A DNA stretch of 8,949 bases, taken from the NCBI GenBank assembly GCA_035703755.1, contig DASSXP010000312.1, positions 1 through 8,949 on the forward strand. Direction: 5' to 3'. Below, one piece after another: positions 5,647 to 8,949 of this stretch (its first letter is position 1; every line of letters starts with the position of its first letter). Source of the stretch: DASSBG01 sp035703755. GTDB taxonomy: Bacteria; Pseudomonadota; Gammaproteobacteria; Xanthomonadales; Rhodanobacteraceae. The notes beneath the pieces were generated by a model that did not search any database, was not told the origin of the DNA, and saw nothing but the letters and a program-made list of their open reading frames with translations. Position numbers and translations under genes: made by a program.

Positions 5647-6092
5647 TCGCCTTGCTGCAACGCGTCAGCGAAGCGCGCGTGGAGGTGGACGGCGAACGCG
5701 TCGGCGCCATCGGCCCCGGCTTGTTGGTGCTGCTGGCCATCGAGCCCGACGACGGCGCCGCCGAAGAGACGCGCATGCTCGATCGCCTGCTCGGCTACCG
5801 CATTTTCGCCGATGCCGACGGCCGCATGAACCGCTCGCTGACCGACACCGAGGGCGGCCTGCTGCTGGTGCCGCAATTCACCCTCGCGGCCGACACCAAG
5901 AAAGGCATGCGGCCCAGTTTTGCCGCCGCTGCCGAGCCCGCCTTCGCCCGCGCCGGCTTTGACCGGGTGCTGGCACAGGCCCGGCAACGCCACCCACGGG
6001 TTGCAAACGGCCGCTTCGGTGCCCATATGCAAGTCCATCTGATCAACGATGGCCCTGTCACGTTTCAGCTTGTGGTGCGTCAAAACAGCTAA
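5643..6092 (+). CDS. dtd: D-aminoacyl-tRNA deacylase
   Basis: This 149-residue protein is close to the usual DTD length. DTD removes D-amino acids wrongly attached to tRNA (and Gly from tRNA-Ala), working as a cytoplasmic homodimer. The family landmarks are present: MIALLQRVSEARVEV at the start, GYRIFAD (51-57), MNRS, QFTLAADTKKGMRPSF (78-93), RFGAHMQV and NDGPVTF near the end, where G137-P138 forms the cross-subunit cis-proline motif. The residue before QFTL is Pro77 where many orthologues have Ser. The ATGA overlap at 5643-5646 with the preceding gene, without its own ribosome site, is why this start was chosen and shows coupling to the ECF operon. The gene before it has no known link to tRNA proofreading. 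Confidence 0.95.
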   Translation: MIALLQRVSEARVEVDGERVGAIGPGLLVLLAIEPDDGAAEETRMLDRLLGYRIFADADGRMNRSLTDTEGGLLLVPQFTLAADTKKGMRPSFAAAAEPAFARAGFDRVLAQARQRHPRVANGRFGAHMQVHLINDGPVTFQLVVRQNS

Positions 6093-6125
6093 CGGGTTCT
6101 CACTTTTCGAGGGCTCACGCCGGTC

Positions 6126-6169
6126 GCTGCCCCAATGGCAGCTGACCCGGAAACGGGCGTCATTGCCCG
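6126..6169. other. Small stem-loops between dtd and rpoD
   Basis: GCTGCC (6126-6131) pairs with GGCAGC (6137-6142) across a 5-base loop, and CGGGC (6154-6158) with GCCCG (6165-6169) across 6 bases. They lie between the dtd stop and the rpoD promoter and may weakly end or stabilise the upstream transcript. No T tract follows. Confidence 0.3.
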
Positions 6170-6195
6170 CCAATGCTCAAAAAATCACCACGGGC

Positions 6196-6204
6196 TGCTA
6201 TACT
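6196..6204 (+). promoter_or_regulatory. Extended -10 promoter of rpoD
   Basis: TGCTATACT holds the TGn extension and a -10 hexamer (TATACT) matching five of six consensus bases. The start of transcription would fall near 6211, giving a leader of about 43 bases. No good -35 box is found 17 bases upstream (CTCAAA), which is compatible with an extended -10 promoter. rpoD thus seems to have its own promoter in addition to any read-through from dtd. Confidence 0.6.
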
Positions 6205-6253
6205 GGACGGTTCTGATTCCCCGTTTTGCGCGCACCCTTCATCGAGTCCACCC

Positions 6254-8134
<1,881 letters not shown>

Positions 8135-8158
8135 GCACCCGCCAACACGCACCGGAAC

Positions 8159-8186
8159 AGCCCCGCCACGCGCGGGGCTTTCTTTT
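8159..8186 (+). terminator. Intrinsic terminator of rpoD
   Basis: AGCCCCGC (8159-8166) and GCGGGGCT (8172-8179) form a perfect 8-bp GC-rich stem with a 5-base loop, followed at once by TTTCTTTT. It lies 24 bases after the rpoD stop. This is a textbook Rho-independent terminator. Confidence 0.92.
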
Positions 8187-8202
8187 ACGGGACAGCCGCG
8201 CG

Positions 8203-8218
8203 CGCCCGTTCGCGGGCG
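8203..8218. other. 6-bp hairpin with TTCG loop
   Basis: CGCCCG (8203-8208) and CGGGCG (8213-8218) flank TTCG. It lies between the rpoD terminator and the next gene. The closing pair is G-C instead of the C-G pair of the especially stable UUCG loop. Its role is unknown; it may act as a back-up terminator stem, but no T tract follows. Confidence 0.35.
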
Positions 8219-8274
8219 ACTCCCTGTGCGGTTGCATCCGAATGGCCGCCCCCGCCGTATGCCTGGGACTGGGA

Positions 8275-8297
8275 ACATGTCCGATCGTCGGGCATGT
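8275..8297. promoter_or_regulatory. 10-bp inverted repeat upstream of the second ECF sigma gene
   Basis: ACATGTCCGA (8275-8284) and TCGGGCATGT (8288-8297) are inverted repeats around TCG. Nine of ten pairs are Watson-Crick and one is G-T. It ends 28 bases before the proposed start codon, so it could be an operator or a hairpin in the leader. No matching binding protein is known to me. Confidence 0.4.
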
Positions 8298-8325
8298 GGC
8301 CCCGGTCGCCAGCGGAAAGTTGCGT

Positions 8326-8949
8326 ATGATGGGTTCTGATCAGACCGTCGCCGAGGTAACGCCCTTTCGGGCCAAACAATCCGTGACCCCATCCTTTGGC
8401 AATGCAACCGACGCAGGTTACTGGTCGGCGCAGATGTTTGCCGTGTCGACGCAGCGCGACCGCGCCAGCTTCATGCGCATCTACGACCATTTTGCGCCGC
8501 GCCTGCAGCGCTATCTGCGCAATCTGGGCGTGGCCGAGTCGATTGCCGACGAACTGGTGCAGGAGGCACTGCTGACTCTGTGGCGCAAGGCGACGATGTT
8601 CGACCCGGCGCGTGCCAGCCTCGCCACCTGGCTGTATCGCGTGGCGCGCAACCTCTACATCGACCACGTGCGCAGGGAACCGCACTGGCTGCCGATCCAG
8701 GAAGGCCTGGACCGGCTCGACCATCTCGAATCCGGCCGGCTCGACTCGCAACCCGAATCCTCCTTCGACCAGGATCTGCTGAAGCGGGCCATCGATCATC
8801 TTCCACCCGTGCAGGCCAAGCTTGTTCGCATGTGTTACCTCGAAAGCAAAAGTCACAGCGAGATCGCCCGCGAGCTGGACATGCCGCTGGGCTCGGTCAA
8901 GTCCTCGCTGCGGCGCTCGTTTGCCAAACTGCAGGGCAGCATGAGGGCC
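8326..8949 (+). CDS. ECF sigma factor, RpoE/ChrR (ECF11)-like, 3' end outside window
   Basis: The frame is open to the window edge, giving 208 residues without a stop, but regions 2 and 4 are both inside. Region 2 (about 48-118) reads RASFMRIYDHFAPRLQRYL, ELVQEALLTLWRKA, then MFDPARASLATWLYRVARN and YIDHVRRE. Region 4 (about 151-203) reads LLKRAIDHLPPVQAKLV, with a helix-turn-helix in KSHSEIARELDMPLGSVKSSLRR. From memory this resembles Rhodobacter RpoE, the singlet-oxygen sigma factor controlled by the zinc/cupin anti-sigma factor ChrR (group ECF11); the shared FDP-RAS-ATW stretch is the best sign. The start is uncertain: GGAAAG at 8314-8319 supports ATG 8326 or 8329, but ATG 8242 is also in frame. 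The N-terminal 30 residues have no counterpart in the core fold. Confidence 0.88.
   Translation, partial: MMGSDQTVAEVTPFRAKQSVTPSFGNATDAGYWSAQMFAVSTQRDRASFMRIYDHFAPRLQRYLRNLGVAESIADELVQEALLTLWRKATMFDPARASLATWLYRVARNLYIDHVRREPHWLPIQEGLDRLDHLESGRLDSQPESSFDQDLLKRAIDHLPPVQAKLVRMCYLESKSHSEIARELDMPLGSVKSSLRRSFAKLQGSMRA

Noticed and set aside
6173..6253. Extra N-terminal 27 codons of rpoD from ATG 6173
   Set aside because: The extended -10 promoter lies within this stretch, and family members begin at the position of the 6254 ATG.
8325..8330. TATGAT as a -10 box for the second ECF gene
   Set aside because: No -35 box at suitable distance, and it overlaps the best start codon.
8335..8344. 10-bp palindrome TCTGATCAGA
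   Set aside because: It lies in the first codons of the ECF gene; a palindrome of this length can occur by chance and has no partner site in the window.

Overview
The window looks like a chromosomal segment of a GC-rich gammaproteobacterium, most likely of the order Xanthomonadales (Lysobacterales). The main evidence is the housekeeping sigma factor RpoD. Its N-terminus, acidic linker and regions 2-4 are of gammaproteobacterial type and, from memory, closest to Xanthomonas-group proteins. The genus cannot be fixed from the sequence alone.

Layout. Positions 1-662 hold a small exported protein of unknown function, visibly less GC-rich than the rest. A 12-bp perfect hairpin follows its stop codon. 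Positions about 683-880 (minus strand) carry a decayed, frameshifted piece of a lipid A acyltransferase gene, lying just downstream of an intact homologue (918-1811, minus). Positions 1867-3890 (minus) hold a two-gene signalling unit. It consists of a BlaI/MecI-type repressor and a BlaR1-like M56 membrane metalloprotease whose periplasmic end is a TonB-C-like domain instead of a penicillin-binding domain. The two genes overlap by 4 bases. A perfect and an imperfect copy of GTTTACA-N2-TGTAAAC overlie the promoter and start of the repressor gene.

On the plus strand, divergent from the repressor, four genes run with overlapping stops and starts (4033-6092): a lipoprotein, an ECF sigma factor, a small single-pass membrane protein that could be its anti-sigma factor, and D-aminoacyl-tRNA deacylase (dtd). 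rpoD follows (6254-8134) with its own extended -10 promoter and a clear intrinsic terminator. A second ECF sigma factor, resembling the RpoE/ChrR (ECF11) type, begins at about 8326 and runs off the window.

How the genes may work together. The repressor and protease form a self-contained envelope-sensing switch: a periplasmic signal activates the protease, which relieves repression of its own operon. Because the divergent lipoprotein/ECF operon starts about 100 bp from the operators, it could share this control or be an independent envelope-stress unit. The placement of dtd at the end of the ECF operon and the presence of three sigma factors within about 4.1 kb are the most notable organisational features. 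No tRNA, rRNA, CRISPR array or insertion sequence was seen, and no gene-free stretch exceeds 300 bases.
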